Below are positions 51,256-60,181 of a stretch of DNA of 64,000 nucleotides, in pieces. A program made the position numbers and the translations under genes. The notes under the pieces are model-generated. The model saw only the letters and a list, made by a program, of their open reading frames with translations. It ran no database searches and was not told the origin of the DNA. This DNA comes from CBDDBU01 sp965226045 (GTDB lineage: Bacteria; Pseudomonadota; Alphaproteobacteria; VGEJ01). Position 1 is the first letter of the stretch. Each line of letters begins with the position of its first letter. The stretch covers positions 24,561 through 88,560 of the forward strand of contig CBDDBU010000020.1 in assembly GCA_965226045.1 (NCBI GenBank), read 5' to 3'.

Positions 51256-52950
51256 ATGACGGACGCAAACCCCAGCTATCGCGTTCTCGCCCGCAAGTAC
51301 CGGCCGACCGACTTCGACCAGTTGATCGGCCAGGAAGCGATGGTGCGCACGCTCCACAATGCGCTCGAGGCCGGCCGTCTGGCCCACGCGTTTATCCTCA
51401 CCGGCGTGCGCGGTATCGGCAAGACGACGACCGCCCGTATCATCGCCCGCGCGCTCAATTGCGTTGGCGCGGATGGTCACGGCGAGCCGACCATGCGGCC
51501 GTGCGGCGTCTGTGAGCATTGCCGAGCCATCGCCGAGGATCGCGACGTCGATGTGCTGGAGATCGACGCCGCCAGCCACACCGGCGTTGACCGTATGCGT
51601 ATGCGCGAGCTCACCGATTCAGTCCGCTACGCGCCGGTGTTGGCTCGGTTCAAGGTCTACATCATCGACGAAGTACACATGCTGTCGCCGCCGGCGTTCG
51701 CCGCCCTGCTCAAGACCCTCGAAGAACCGCCACCGCACGTGATTTTCATCCTCGCCACCACGGAAATCCGCAAGGTGCCGGTCACGGTGCTCTCGCGTTG
51801 TCAGCGTTTCGACCTGCGCCGCGTTTCCGTCGAACGCCTTGCCGGGCACCTGTCGGCTATCGCGGCCAAAGAGGATGCGACGATCGATCCGGCCGCCGTC
51901 GCGCTCATCGCGCGCGCGGCTGAGGGCTCGGTGCGCGACGGCTTGTCGCTGCTCGACCAGGCCATCGCCTATGGCGACGCCGGCGGCGAGGCTGAAATCC
52001 GGCGCATGATCGGGCTCGCCGATCGTACCCGCATTCTCGATCTGCTCGACAGCGTGTTCGGCGGCGACATCGCTCAGGCCCTGGCAATCCTGGGGGAGCA
52101 ATACGAAACCGGCGCCGATCCCATTGTCATTCTCCAGGACCTGCTTGAACTGACCCATTGGCTGACCCGCCTCAAGGTCGTCGCTGAGGTCGGCGATGAT
52201 GTGGGCGTCGCCGAGAGCGAACGGGCGCGCGGTCGCGTCATGGCCGACAAGTTGAGCATGGCGGCGCTGGCACGCGCCTGGCAGATGCTGCTCAAGGGGC
52301 TGGCCGAGACCCAAACGGCGCCCCACCCGTTGGCCGCGGCCGAGATGGTGTTGATCCGGCTCTGCCATGTGGCCGATCTGCCGACGCCGGCGGACTTGGT
52401 CACGCGACTCGCGGACGGGGGCGCGCCGCCCGCCGCGACTCCGTCGTCGCCAGCCCCCGACGCATCGCCCCCGACCAACACACCGCCCGCTGCGGCGACC
52501 GCGCCCGTGACCACCAAGGCACACCCGCGATCGTTCGTCGCGGTCGCCGAACTCGCGGCCGAGCACGGCGAAATGCGACTCTACGCCAGCCTCAAGAACG
52601 ATGTGCGGCCGGTCAGTTTCGCGCCAGGCCAGATCGAAATTCACCCCGAACCGACAGCGCCGCAGAACCTCCCGCGCCAGTTGCGCGAGTGCCTGGAGCG
52701 CTGGACCGGCCAGCCTTGGGAGGTCGTGGTGTCGGACGCCGCCGGCGCGCCCACCTTGACGCGGCAGGACGAGATCGTGGTCGAGGAGCGGCGCGCCGGA
52801 GCCGCCCAGCATCCGAGCGTACAAGCGGTCATGGCGGCGTTTCCCGGGGCCGAGATTGTCGATGTCCATGACATCGCCCCCGTGAGGCCTGACGCTGACC
52901 ACGACGCTGGCCATGACGCCGCGCTCGACAACGGAGAGGAATTAGCATGA
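51256..52950 (+). CDS. dnaX: DNA polymerase III subunit gamma/tau
   Basis: 564-aa clamp-loader ATPase. Starts YRVLARKYRPTDFDQLIGQE, with Walker A TGVRGIGKTTTARI, zinc cysteines (MRPCGVCEHCRAI), Walker B YIIDEVHMLS and the SRC sensor VLSRCQRF. A Pro/Ala-rich linker near residues 395-430 leads to the tau region (SFVAVAELAAEHGEMRLYAS). The ATG 51256 follows the SRP RNA directly. Stop overlaps ybaB start (ATGA). Confidence 0.97.
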   Translation: MTDANPSYRVLARKYRPTDFDQLIGQEAMVRTLHNALEAGRLAHAFILTGVRGIGKTTTARIIARALNCVGADGHGEPTMRPCGVCEHCRAIAEDRDVDVLEIDAASHTGVDRMRMRELTDSVRYAPVLARFKVYIIDEVHMLSPPAFAALLKTLEEPPPHVIFILATTEIRKVPVTVLSRCQRFDLRRVSVERLAGHLSAIAAKEDATIDPAAVALIARAAEGSVRDGLSLLDQAIAYGDAGGEAEIRRMIGLADRTRILDLLDSVFGGDIAQALAILGEQYETGADPIVILQDLLELTHWLTRLKVVAEVGDDVGVAESERARGRVMADKLSMAALARAWQMLLKGLAETQTAPHPLAAAEMVLIRLCHVADLPTPADLVTRLADGGAPPAATPSSPAPDASPPTNTPPAAATAPVTTKAHPRSFVAVAELAAEHGEMRLYASLKNDVRPVSFAPGQIEIHPEPTAPQNLPRQLRECLERWTGQPWEVVVSDAAGAPTLTRQDEIVVEERRAGAAQHPSVQAVMAAFPGAEIVDVHDIAPVRPDADHDAGHDAALDNGEELA

Positions 52951-53270
52951 AGAACCTGGGCCAGATGCTGAAACAGGCACAAGAGATGCAAACCAAGTTG
53001 GCCACCGCCCAAGAGCAGCTCGAGGGGATCGAGATCGACGGGGCGGCCGGTGGCGGAATGGTCAAGGTGACGCTGTCGGGCAAGGGCAAAATGCGCCGGG
53101 TGCGGATCGACCCAAGCCTCGTGCAAGCCGGCGACACCGAGGTCATCGAGGACTTGATCGTCGCCGCCGACAACGATGCGCGCACCAAGGTCGAGGCGCG
53201 GGCCGCCGAGGAGATGAGCAAGGTTACCGGCGGCTTGAACCTGCCCGCCGGCCTCAAGTTGCCGTTCTGA
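52947..53270 (+). CDS. ybaB: YbaB/EbfC nucleoid-associated protein
   Basis: 107-aa DNA-binding protein. Starts MKNLGQMLKQAQEMQTKLAT and has the family core IDGAAGGGMVKVTLSGKGKM and the conserved DNDARTKVEARAAEEMSKVT followed by GGLNLPAGLKLPF. Translationally coupled to dnaX and 34 bases before recR, the classic dnaX-ybaB-recR arrangement. Confidence 0.97.
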   Translation: MKNLGQMLKQAQEMQTKLATAQEQLEGIEIDGAAGGGMVKVTLSGKGKMRRVRIDPSLVQAGDTEVIEDLIVAADNDARTKVEARAAEEMSKVTGGLNLPAGLKLPF

Positions 53271-53304
53271 GCGTCCCTCGCAACGGCCGACCGCGCGCCG
53301 CGCC

Positions 53305-53898
53305 ATGACGGGATCCGAGATCGACCGGGTCATCAAGCTGCTGGCGAAGCTGCCGGGTTTCGGTCGGCGGTCGGCGCGCCGCGCCGCGCTGCACTTGATC
53401 GAACGCAAGGCCGTGCTGTTGCTGCCCCTCGCCGATGCCCTGGCCACGGCCGCAGAACGGGTGCGCCGCTGTTCGATCTGCGGCAACCTCGACACGGTCG
53501 AGCCGTGCGGCCTGTGCGCCGATCCGCGCCGTGACCGATCGACGCTGTGTGTGGTGGAGGAGGTCGCCGATTTGTGGGCGCTCGATCGCTCGGGCAACTA
53601 CCGCGGCCTCTATCACGTCCTCGGCGGCACGCTGTCGGCCCTCGACGGTGTCGGCCCCGAGGATCTGAACATCGCGCGCCTGGTCGAGCGCGCCCGGGCC
53701 GATGACTGCCGCGAGGTGATTCTCGCCACCAGCGCCACGGTCGATGGGCAAACCACCGCCCACTACATCGTCGACCGCCTGGCCGACCTCGCCGTCACCG
53801 TCACGCGGCTCGCCCACGGCGTCCCGGTCGGCGGCGAACTCGACTACCTCGACGACGGCACCCTCATCGCCGCCCTCAACGCCCGCCGCCCGGTCTAA
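53305..53898 (+). CDS. recR: Recombination mediator RecR
   Basis: 197-aa protein acting with RecO (RecFOR pathway) to load RecA. N-terminal helix-hairpin-helix (LLAKLPGFGRRSARRAALHL), four-Cys zinc finger (RRCSICGNLDTVEPCGLCAD), and Toprim domain (CVVEEVADLWALDRSGNYRG, VILATSATVDGQTTAHYI). All conserved. Last gene of the block. Confidence 0.97.
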   Translation: MTGSEIDRVIKLLAKLPGFGRRSARRAALHLIERKAVLLLPLADALATAAERVRRCSICGNLDTVEPCGLCADPRRDRSTLCVVEEVADLWALDRSGNYRGLYHVLGGTLSALDGVGPEDLNIARLVERARADDCREVILATSATVDGQTTAHYIVDRLADLAVTVTRLAHGVPVGGELDYLDDGTLIAALNARRPV

Positions 53899-54703
53899 CC
53901 GCCGCTTGTCGGGACTCGGCCCCCTCCCCCTTGGGACGCGTCGTGACCAACCGCGCCGCTACAAAAGTCGTGTCCGGAATGACGGCGTTCAGTGCGTACG
54001 AGACCCAATCGGCGACGCTGACAAGGCTGCAGAATGTCGCCGCGGACCCAGCTTGGTTCGAAACCACCGCGCGCGACCCGCGCCCCGCGCATAAGGCGAC
54101 AGTGTCACGGGCGTACGACGGATGTGCCACCGACCGAACGCACGGCTCGACCATAGATGGCACCGGCAATCATCTTTTCCGCTCGCCGCTGGATTGCGTC
54201 ACCATAGCGGTTGGCCCTCTTGATCCACAGGAAATATCCGTAATACACAGGAAGGATACAGCGGAAATAATCAAGGCTCACACCGGCGGCCTCCGCCAAC
54301 GCCCTCACCGTGCGTTGCTCTGGACCGTCGACGTTTAGAATATTGAGGAAACGAACGGGATCATGATTGATAAGGGATCCTGCGAACAGTGCCACGTCCA
54401 ACCCAGGTAAGCTTGCACGGCCGTGCTGACGGTAACCGCCTGGAGCGATCGAACCGACTGGCGTCTACCAGAAAGAGATTAGCGGTGTTCGACGCGAGAT
54501 CGTACCACCTGAGATCAGCCCAGTAGAGCCACGCGACTCCCGGCGAAGTGCAAGTTCGCGCGAAGCGGGCGCCGGTGCGGCGCGCGCTCCAAGATCGATG
54601 TGGTAGACAGCTCGCTGCTCGACCGGTTTGTCGCGCGCGCCAGCTCCACCTCTCGGATCTTTGTCACGCCAAAAGAGATCAGGAGATTCACGTCGTCAGC
54701 GGC
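53899..54703. other. 805-base region with little supported coding
   Basis: Between recR and the dehydratase gene no convincing gene is seen on the plus strand. A patch from about 54,110 to 54,480 is visibly richer in A+T than its surroundings and contains a 98-codon minus-strand frame listed separately. The rest, near 54,540-54,700, looks like decayed sequence. Probably a site of past insertion. Confidence 0.6.
54105..54401 (-). CDS. Hypothetical protein in an AT-richer patch
   Basis: 98 aa: VRFLNILNVDGPEQRTVRAL, AEAAGVSLDYFRCILPVYYG and YFLWIKRANRYGDAIQRRAE. The amino-acid mix is protein-like, and base composition differs from neighbours, suggesting transferred DNA. No family recognised, no clear ribosome site. 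May be a fragment rather than a full gene. Confidence 0.3.
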   Translation of the reverse strand: MDVALFAGSLINHDPVRFLNILNVDGPEQRTVRALAEAAGVSLDYFRCILPVYYGYFLWIKRANRYGDAIQRRAEKMIAGAIYGRAVRSVGGTSVVRP

Positions 54704-55684
54704 CTAATCGGCGCCCCCAACAAGGCGGCAGAAACCCGCCGTGTCGATGTTGGTCCCGCAGACGATGACGGCGACCCGCTTGCCGCGCAGGCGCTCGCGC
54801 AGCGGGCCGATCAGCGCCGCCGTCGCCGCCGCCCCGGCCGGCTCCACGCCGAGCTTCATCTCGCGAAACAGCAGCGCCATGGCCCGGCGCATCGCCTGAT
54901 CGTCGATCATCACCAGCTCATCGACGTGGCGGCGGCAGAGCTCGAAGCTGTAGGGCGCGGCATAGGGCGCGCCGAGGCTGTCGGCGATCGTCTGGACGGC
55001 GTCGATGGCCTGCGGCGCGCCGGCCGCGAAGCTGCGGTGCATGGTGTCGGCGCCCTCGGGCTCGACGCCGAACACCAGGCCGTTCGGTTGCATCAATTTG
55101 ACAGCGCGCGCGATGCCCGCGCACAAGCCGCCGCCGCCGATCGGCACGATGACGGCATCGAGGTCCGCGACCTGGCGGCACAGCTCGAGCCCGAGCGTAG
55201 CTTGGCCGAGCACCGTGAGCCGCCCCTCGAACGGGTGGACGAACGCCCGCCCCTCGTCGTGCTCGATCCGCTTGACCGTCTCGAACGCGGTGTGCACGTC
55301 CGCGACCTGGACGATCTCGGCGCCGTAGCGCCGGCAGAGATCGACCCGCAGCGGATTGGCCGCCGCCATCATCACCACCTTGGCGCTGGCGCCGAGGATC
55401 TTGGCCGCATAGGCCGTGGCGATAGCATGGTTGCCGGCGCTCACCGCCGTGACTCCGCGCGCAAGAGCCGCTGGCGAGAGGTTCAGCATGTTGGTCAGCG
55501 CGCCGCGCGGCTTGAAGGTGCCGGTGTGTTGCAACAGCTCGAGTTTGAGAACGACCTCCGTACCCGCGCCGAGCGCGTCCTCGATCTCCAGCCCGTGCCA
55601 GCGATGAACGGGCGTCTCGATCACCCGATCGCCGAGTGCTGAACGGGCCGCCTCGATGTCCGCAAGATCGAACGAATCTTCCAT
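54704..55684 (-). CDS. PLP-dependent threonine/serine dehydratase family
   Basis: 326-aa fold-type II PLP enzyme. The Schiff-base Lys is in HTGTFKPRGALTNML; the phosphate-binding loop is VIVPIGGGGLCAGIA; the substrate loop SAGNHAIATAYA is present. No C-terminal ACT domain, so it resembles catabolic threonine dehydratase or hydroxy-amino-acid dehydratases (threo-3-hydroxyaspartate, hydroxyectoine types). Intact. Divergent from the lactonase gene at 55,833. Confidence 0.9.
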   Translation of the reverse strand: MEDSFDLADIEAARSALGDRVIETPVHRWHGLEIEDALGAGTEVVLKLELLQHTGTFKPRGALTNMLNLSPAALARGVTAVSAGNHAIATAYAAKILGASAKVVMMAAANPLRVDLCRRYGAEIVQVADVHTAFETVKRIEHDEGRAFVHPFEGRLTVLGQATLGLELCRQVADLDAVIVPIGGGGLCAGIARAVKLMQPNGLVFGVEPEGADTMHRSFAAGAPQAIDAVQTIADSLGAPYAAPYSFELCRRHVDELVMIDDQAMRRAMALLFREMKLGVEPAGAAATAALIGPLRERLRGKRVAVIVCGTNIDTAGFCRLVGGAD

Positions 55685-55832
55685 GCCGCCTGCCTCCCGT
55701 TCGGGCGACGTAAACCTAGCCGCTGCGGGCCGCGCCAGACAAGGCTCGGTCCCTGGAGCTTCGCCCTTGCCGCCCGGGCGCGGGCGCGCCTAAGATCAAG
55801 TGACGCCGATTGCCGAGCCAGGGGAAAATGAC

Positions 55833-56735
55833 ATGAAGGCCGAGTGTGTCCTCGATTGCAAAGACGAGCTGTGCGAGGGGCCGATCTGGTCCAAAGAGGA
55901 CCACAGCCTCTATTGGACCGACATCGGCGCGCGCGCCATCCGCCGGTGGAACCCGGCAACCGGCGAGAAGGTCACCTTCGACTTGCCGGAAATGGTGACC
56001 ACGCTATCCGAGCGCGCGAGCGGCGGCTGGATCCTGGCGACCGACAAGGGCGTCGTCTTGTGGGACCCCGACACCGACTTGTGGCAGCGCATCCACGAGC
56101 CGGAAAAGGACCTGCCCGACAATCGGATGAATGACGGCAGGACCGATCGCCAGGGCCGGTTTTGGGCCGGCTCCATGTACAACAACTGGGGCCCGAACGG
56201 CGAAAACCGGGAGATCCTGCTGAACCGTGGCAACCTCTACCGCTTCGACCCGGACGGCACCTACAAGAAGTTCGAGAGCGGCATCAGCTGCTCCAACACC
56301 TTGGTGTGGAGCCCCGACGACACGATCTTCTACTTCGCGGACAGCTTCGCCAACACCATCTACGCCTACGACTTCGACGCGGCCACCGGCGATATCTCGA
56401 ACCGTCGCGATTTCTTCGACGCCAGTGCCGACCCGTCCCTGGGGGTGCCGGACGGCTCCGAGATCGACGCTGAGGGCTACATCTGGAACACGCGCTATGG
56501 CGGCGGCTGCGTCGTGCGGATCGCGCCCGATGGCAGCATCGACCGCAAGATCGAGTTGCCCTGCCCGCGCATCACCAGTGCTATTTTCGGCAGCGACGAC
56601 CTCGATACGCTCTACATCGTCACCGCGTGGAACGGGGCGGACGCGGCCGAGCGCGCCGAGTTCCCGCTGGCCGGGAGTATCTTCGCCATCGATCCGGGCG
56701 TGCGCGGCATACCTCAGGTGCCCTACAGCGGGTGA
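55833..56735 (+). CDS. SMP-30/gluconolactonase family protein (copy 2)
   Basis: 300-aa beta-propeller with metal ligands in DELCEGPIWSKEDHSLYWTD (Glu), NRMNDGRTDRQGRFWAGSMY (Asn) and GVPDGSEIDAEGYIWNTRYG (Asp); CSNTLVWSPDDTIFYFADSF holds the other Asn. ATG 55833 has AGGGGA at good distance, better than the earlier in-frame start at 55,800. Shares family but only modest similarity with copy 1 at 32,578. The HD-domain gene starts five bases after its stop. Confidence 0.92.
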   Translation: MKAECVLDCKDELCEGPIWSKEDHSLYWTDIGARAIRRWNPATGEKVTFDLPEMVTTLSERASGGWILATDKGVVLWDPDTDLWQRIHEPEKDLPDNRMNDGRTDRQGRFWAGSMYNNWGPNGENREILLNRGNLYRFDPDGTYKKFESGISCSNTLVWSPDDTIFYFADSFANTIYAYDFDAATGDISNRRDFFDASADPSLGVPDGSEIDAEGYIWNTRYGGGCVVRIAPDGSIDRKIELPCPRITSAIFGSDDLDTLYIVTAWNGADAAERAEFPLAGSIFAIDPGVRGIPQVPYSG

Positions 56736-56740
56736 GCGCC

Positions 56741-57361
56741 ATGAACACCGTTTCCTTCACGAGCATGGACCAGGGCAATGCAGAGGAGTACCGCTTCCTC
56801 GAGGGCCTGGGCACGGAATACCGTGAGGGCGCCGCCGATCGGGTGCTTTCCCACCTTGCTGCCCTCGCCGATTCGTTCGGCGGTTACCAGGTCAGCCGGC
56901 TTGGTCATTCGCTCCAGACCGCGACCCGCGCCTACCATGACGATGCCGAGGAGGAGGTCGTGGTGGCTGCGGTCCTCCACGACATCGGCGATATTCTCGC
57001 GCCCCAAAATCACGCCGAAATCGCCGGCACTATCCTCAAGCCCCACGTGTCGGAACGCACCCTGTGGATGGTGATCCACCACGGCATTTTCCAAGGCTAC
57101 TACTATTGGCACCACATCGGCCGCGACCGCGACGCCCGCGAGCGGTTCCGCGGCCATCCGCACTTCGAGTTCACGGCCGAGTTCTGCGAGCGCTGGGACC
57201 AGCCCTCGTTCGACCCCGACTACCCGACCATGCCCCTCGACGCGTTCGAGCCGATGGTCCGCCGCGTCTTCGCCAGTCCGACCCAACGCGGAGCGCGGCC
57301 CCACGGACTGAAGGCTCCACGGCCCGACGGCGCGGTGTCCCCATCACTCAGAGCGCGTTAA
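56741..57361 (+). CDS. HD-domain phosphohydrolase family protein
   Basis: 206 aa with the HD metal signature spread as RLGHSLQTATRAYHDDAEEE and VVVAAVLHDIGDILAPQNHA, then ERTLWMVIHHGIFQGYYYWH and DYPTMPLDAFEPMVRRVF. Similar to predicted HD phosphohydrolases linked with taurine/phosphonate-like catabolism, but the substrate is unknown. In an operon with the lactonase gene. The last ~30 residues (QRGARPHGLKAPRPDGAVSP) look unlike the family and may follow a small frameshift. Confidence 0.82.
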   Translation: MNTVSFTSMDQGNAEEYRFLEGLGTEYREGAADRVLSHLAALADSFGGYQVSRLGHSLQTATRAYHDDAEEEVVVAAVLHDIGDILAPQNHAEIAGTILKPHVSERTLWMVIHHGIFQGYYYWHHIGRDRDARERFRGHPHFEFTAEFCERWDQPSFDPDYPTMPLDAFEPMVRRVFASPTQRGARPHGLKAPRPDGAVSPSLRAR

Positions 57362-57521
57362 CTCTTTCGCTACGGTAGGCGGCCAGAATCCCTCTTTGTT
57401 AGACTCAGCGGTGGGTCAGCTCAGCGATGGGTTCACGCCGATGACCGCCGCCGATATAACACTCTCGCCGCCCCCCGCGATGCCGGGGAACGCCTACCCG
57501 ATATTGGAAGCGCTGCGCGAC

Positions 57522-57794
57522 ATGGCGGAACAAGAGCTCTATTTGGTCTTCGGCGGGCGTGTAGAGGACCCGCGCGCCAGCGAGTATGTGGACCCTGCGG
57601 CGGTCGATATCCGCAGCATCTATCCGAGCTACGAGCGCGCGCTCGAGGTCTGGCGTAGCGCCAGCCAATCCAGCGTCGACGACGCCTTCATCAAATACAT
57701 CATCGTCCGCCTGCGCCGACCCACCTGTCGCCGGGGCGCGCCGGCCGCCGCCGCCCGCGCCTCGTACCACCCCGCCAAGTACCTTAGGGCCTGA
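57522..57794 (+). CDS. DUF4170 family protein
   Basis: About 90 aa. The conserved core is MAEQELYLVFGGRVEDPRAS, EYVDPAAVDIRSIYPSYERA, LEVWRSASQSSVDDAFIKYI, IV. DUF4170 proteins are small, cytosolic and largely alphaproteobacterial; role unknown. A longer frame from 57,396 adds residues not typical of the family, so I start at ATG 57522. After KYIIVRL the tail (RRPTCRRGAPAAAARASYHP) is atypical, suggesting the natural end was lost. Confidence 0.75.
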   Translation: MAEQELYLVFGGRVEDPRASEYVDPAAVDIRSIYPSYERALEVWRSASQSSVDDAFIKYIIVRLRRPTCRRGAPAAAARASYHPAKYLRA

Positions 57795-57957
57795 CCGAGG
57801 CTCCGCCCTGGAGCTCGCGTCAAGCGGGGCACGCAACAACGGCCATCCCCGGGCACGTGAACCTTGAACGCCGCGCACGCGGCGCTCCCCGAGCCCGCGT
57901 TGCACTCGGCGATTCGCCGTGCATACTGCGGCCGTTTGTCGCCTCGCAGGGGGGAAT

Positions 57958-59547
57958 ATGCGCAACTTCCAGCTACCCGGCCGCTCCACGGTGCATGCCT
58001 GCAACGGCATGGCCGCCACCTCGCATCCGCTGGCGACACTCGCCGCCATCAACGTGCTCCAGGATGGCGGTAACGCCGTCGACGCGGCGATAACGGCGAG
58101 CGCGGTGTTGTGCGCGGTCGAGGCCAAGTCGACCGGCATCGGCGGCGATTGCTTCATCCTTTATGTGCCGCGCGGCGAAGGCAAGGTGATCGGCCTCAAC
58201 GGCTCGGGCCGCGCCCCGGCCGGGGCCACGCCGGAGTGGTTTCTCGACCGCGGCATCCGCAAGATCGATCCGCGCAGCCCCCATTCCGTCACCATCCCCG
58301 GCGCCATCGACGCCTGGCATCGCATTCTCGAGGACCACGGCACCCGCAGCCTCGGCGACTGTCTGGCGCCAGCCATCACCTATTGCGAGGAGGGCGCGCC
58401 GGTCACCCCGCGCAGCGCCAACGACTGGGCCGGGCTCGTCGATCTGCTCAAGGGCGATCCGAACATGGCGCGCATCTTCCTGCCCGGCGGCAAGCCCCCG
58501 AACGTGGGCGACGTCCACCGCCAGCCCGAGCTCGGCAAGACCATGCGCCGGATCGCGAGGGAAGGCCCCGACGCGTTCTATCGGGGCGCCATCGCCACGG
58601 ACATGGTGCGCTACCTGAAGAAGCTCGGCGGCCTGCACACCCTCGATGACTTCGCCGCCCATCACAGCGATTACGTCGCGCCGATCAAGGCGCGCTATCG
58701 CGGCCACGACGCCTACCAGATCCCACCAAACGGCCAGGGACTAACCGCGCTCATCATCCTCAACATCATGGCCGGCTACGATATCGGCAACCTCGACCCG
58801 GTCGGCCCGGCGCGCTTCCACATCGAAGCCGAGGCCGCGCGCCTCGCCTATCAGGCCCGCGATACCTTCATCGCCGATCCCGAGTACGCCAAGGTGCCGG
58901 TCCGCGAACTGCTCTCAAAGGCGTTCGCTGACCGGGCGCGCGCCCGCGTTCGGCCGCGCCGCGTCATCACCGATATCGAGGAGGGCGAGGCGCTGCCCCA
59001 CGCGACGACCGTGTACCTCACGGTGGTCGACCGCGACCTCAACGCCATCTCATTCATCAACTCGACGTTCCTGTCGTTCGGCTCCGGCCTGATCAGTCCC
59101 AAGACCGGCGTGGTGTTGCAGAACCGGGGCTGCGGCTTCGTCGTCGAGCCCGGCCACCCCAACTGCATCGCGCCCTCGAAACGACCGCTGCACACGATCA
59201 TTCCCGGCATGGTGATGAAGGGGAAGCGCGCGGTGATGCCCTATGGCGTGATGGGCGCCCAGTACCAGCCCACGGGCCACGCGCACGTCCTCTCCAACGT
59301 CCTCGACTACGGCATGGACGTGCAGGAGGCGCTCGACTGCCCGCGCGGATTCCACTACGACGGCGCCCTGCAACTGGAGCACGGGGTCAGGCCTGAGACC
59401 GCCCAACGGCTGCGCAAGATCGGCCACAACGTCGTGCCCGCCCCGATCCCGCTGGGCGGCGGCCAAGCGATCTGGATCGACTGGAAACGCGGCGCCCTCA
59501 TCGGCGGCTCCGAACCCCGCAAGGACGGCTGCGCGCTCGGGTATTAG
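57958..59547 (+). CDS. Gamma-glutamyltransferase family protein (cytosolic type)
   Basis: 529-aa Ntn-hydrolase related to gamma-glutamyltransferase. No signal peptide; starts MRNFQLPGRSTVHACNGMAA after AGGGGGGAAT. Has VEAKSTGIGGDCFILYV, the nucleophile Thr in LPHATTVYLTVVDRDLNAIS, the NSTFLSFGSGLISPKTGVVL loop and VMGAQYQPTGHAHVLSN. Members without signal peptides are often acylases or catabolic gamma-glutamyl hydrolases rather than glutathione enzymes. Paralogue of the periplasmic copy at 6,344. Confidence 0.9.
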   Translation: MRNFQLPGRSTVHACNGMAATSHPLATLAAINVLQDGGNAVDAAITASAVLCAVEAKSTGIGGDCFILYVPRGEGKVIGLNGSGRAPAGATPEWFLDRGIRKIDPRSPHSVTIPGAIDAWHRILEDHGTRSLGDCLAPAITYCEEGAPVTPRSANDWAGLVDLLKGDPNMARIFLPGGKPPNVGDVHRQPELGKTMRRIAREGPDAFYRGAIATDMVRYLKKLGGLHTLDDFAAHHSDYVAPIKARYRGHDAYQIPPNGQGLTALIILNIMAGYDIGNLDPVGPARFHIEAEAARLAYQARDTFIADPEYAKVPVRELLSKAFADRARARVRPRRVITDIEEGEALPHATTVYLTVVDRDLNAISFINSTFLSFGSGLISPKTGVVLQNRGCGFVVEPGHPNCIAPSKRPLHTIIPGMVMKGKRAVMPYGVMGAQYQPTGHAHVLSNVLDYGMDVQEALDCPRGFHYDGALQLEHGVRPETAQRLRKIGHNVVPAPIPLGGGQAIWIDWKRGALIGGSEPRKDGCALGY

Positions 59548-59794
59548 CGGGCTGGCGGTGGCACGTTGACCGGGTGGCCCGCGCCTCCCTCCTCGTCCTG
59601 AGGAGCGGCCCGAAGGGTGAAGTCGACGCGATGTCGCCGGCACCGCCTCGCACCTAAGTGCCTAAGCCGGCTTCGTATTGCTCTCTATTTTCTGGGCGGT
59701 ATCGCGGGCGCGGGCATTCCCCCACGCCCTTTCCGCGCCTCAGCCTGGGTAGCGGCTGGCCTCGCGGGCGCACGGTACGACCGATTGTAGCCCC

Positions 59795-60145
59795 TCACGA
59801 CCTGCCCGACGCGCAGCCTATGCACGTCGGCGTCGTGGCGTCGAGGGCCAGGCGTTTGGGCGCGATCTCTTCGCCACAGGTGATGCAGAAGCCGAACTCG
59901 CCGTCGTCGATCCGTCCGAGGGTGGCTTTGATGCGCTCGAGCTCGTGGCCGCGTCTGCGCTCCACCGCTTGAGCCATGGCTTGCACTTGCAGGGCATCCA
60001 TGCGCGACAGGCGGCCCACCGACGCCTGATCGACCTCGACCGGGCGGCGATCGCCCGAGGTGCTCTCGCTGGCGGCGTGGAGGGCCTCCCGCCGGGCCTC
60101 CAGCGCGGCTCGAATCTCGCCCAAATTGAAGGGCGCATCGGTCAC
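59795..60145 (-). CDS. TraR/DksA-family zinc-finger protein
   Basis: 116 aa. Helical N-terminus (LGEIRAALEARREALHAASE ... VDQASVGRLSRMDALQVQAM) followed by a four-Cys zinc finger: FGFCITCGEEIAPKRLALD and TPTCIGCASGR. Binds the RNA polymerase secondary channel in the family, modulating transcription, but without ppGpp knowledge here. Shorter than canonical DksA. Monocistronic. 247 bases upstream of its 3' side (59,548-59,794) hold nothing recognisable. Confidence 0.92.
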   Translation of the reverse strand: MTDAPFNLGEIRAALEARREALHAASESTSGDRRPVEVDQASVGRLSRMDALQVQAMAQAVERRRGHELERIKATLGRIDDGEFGFCITCGEEIAPKRLALDATTPTCIGCASGRS

Positions 60146-60181
60146 AACCGTCTCCCCACGCGTCCTACGTCCGCACCCATC

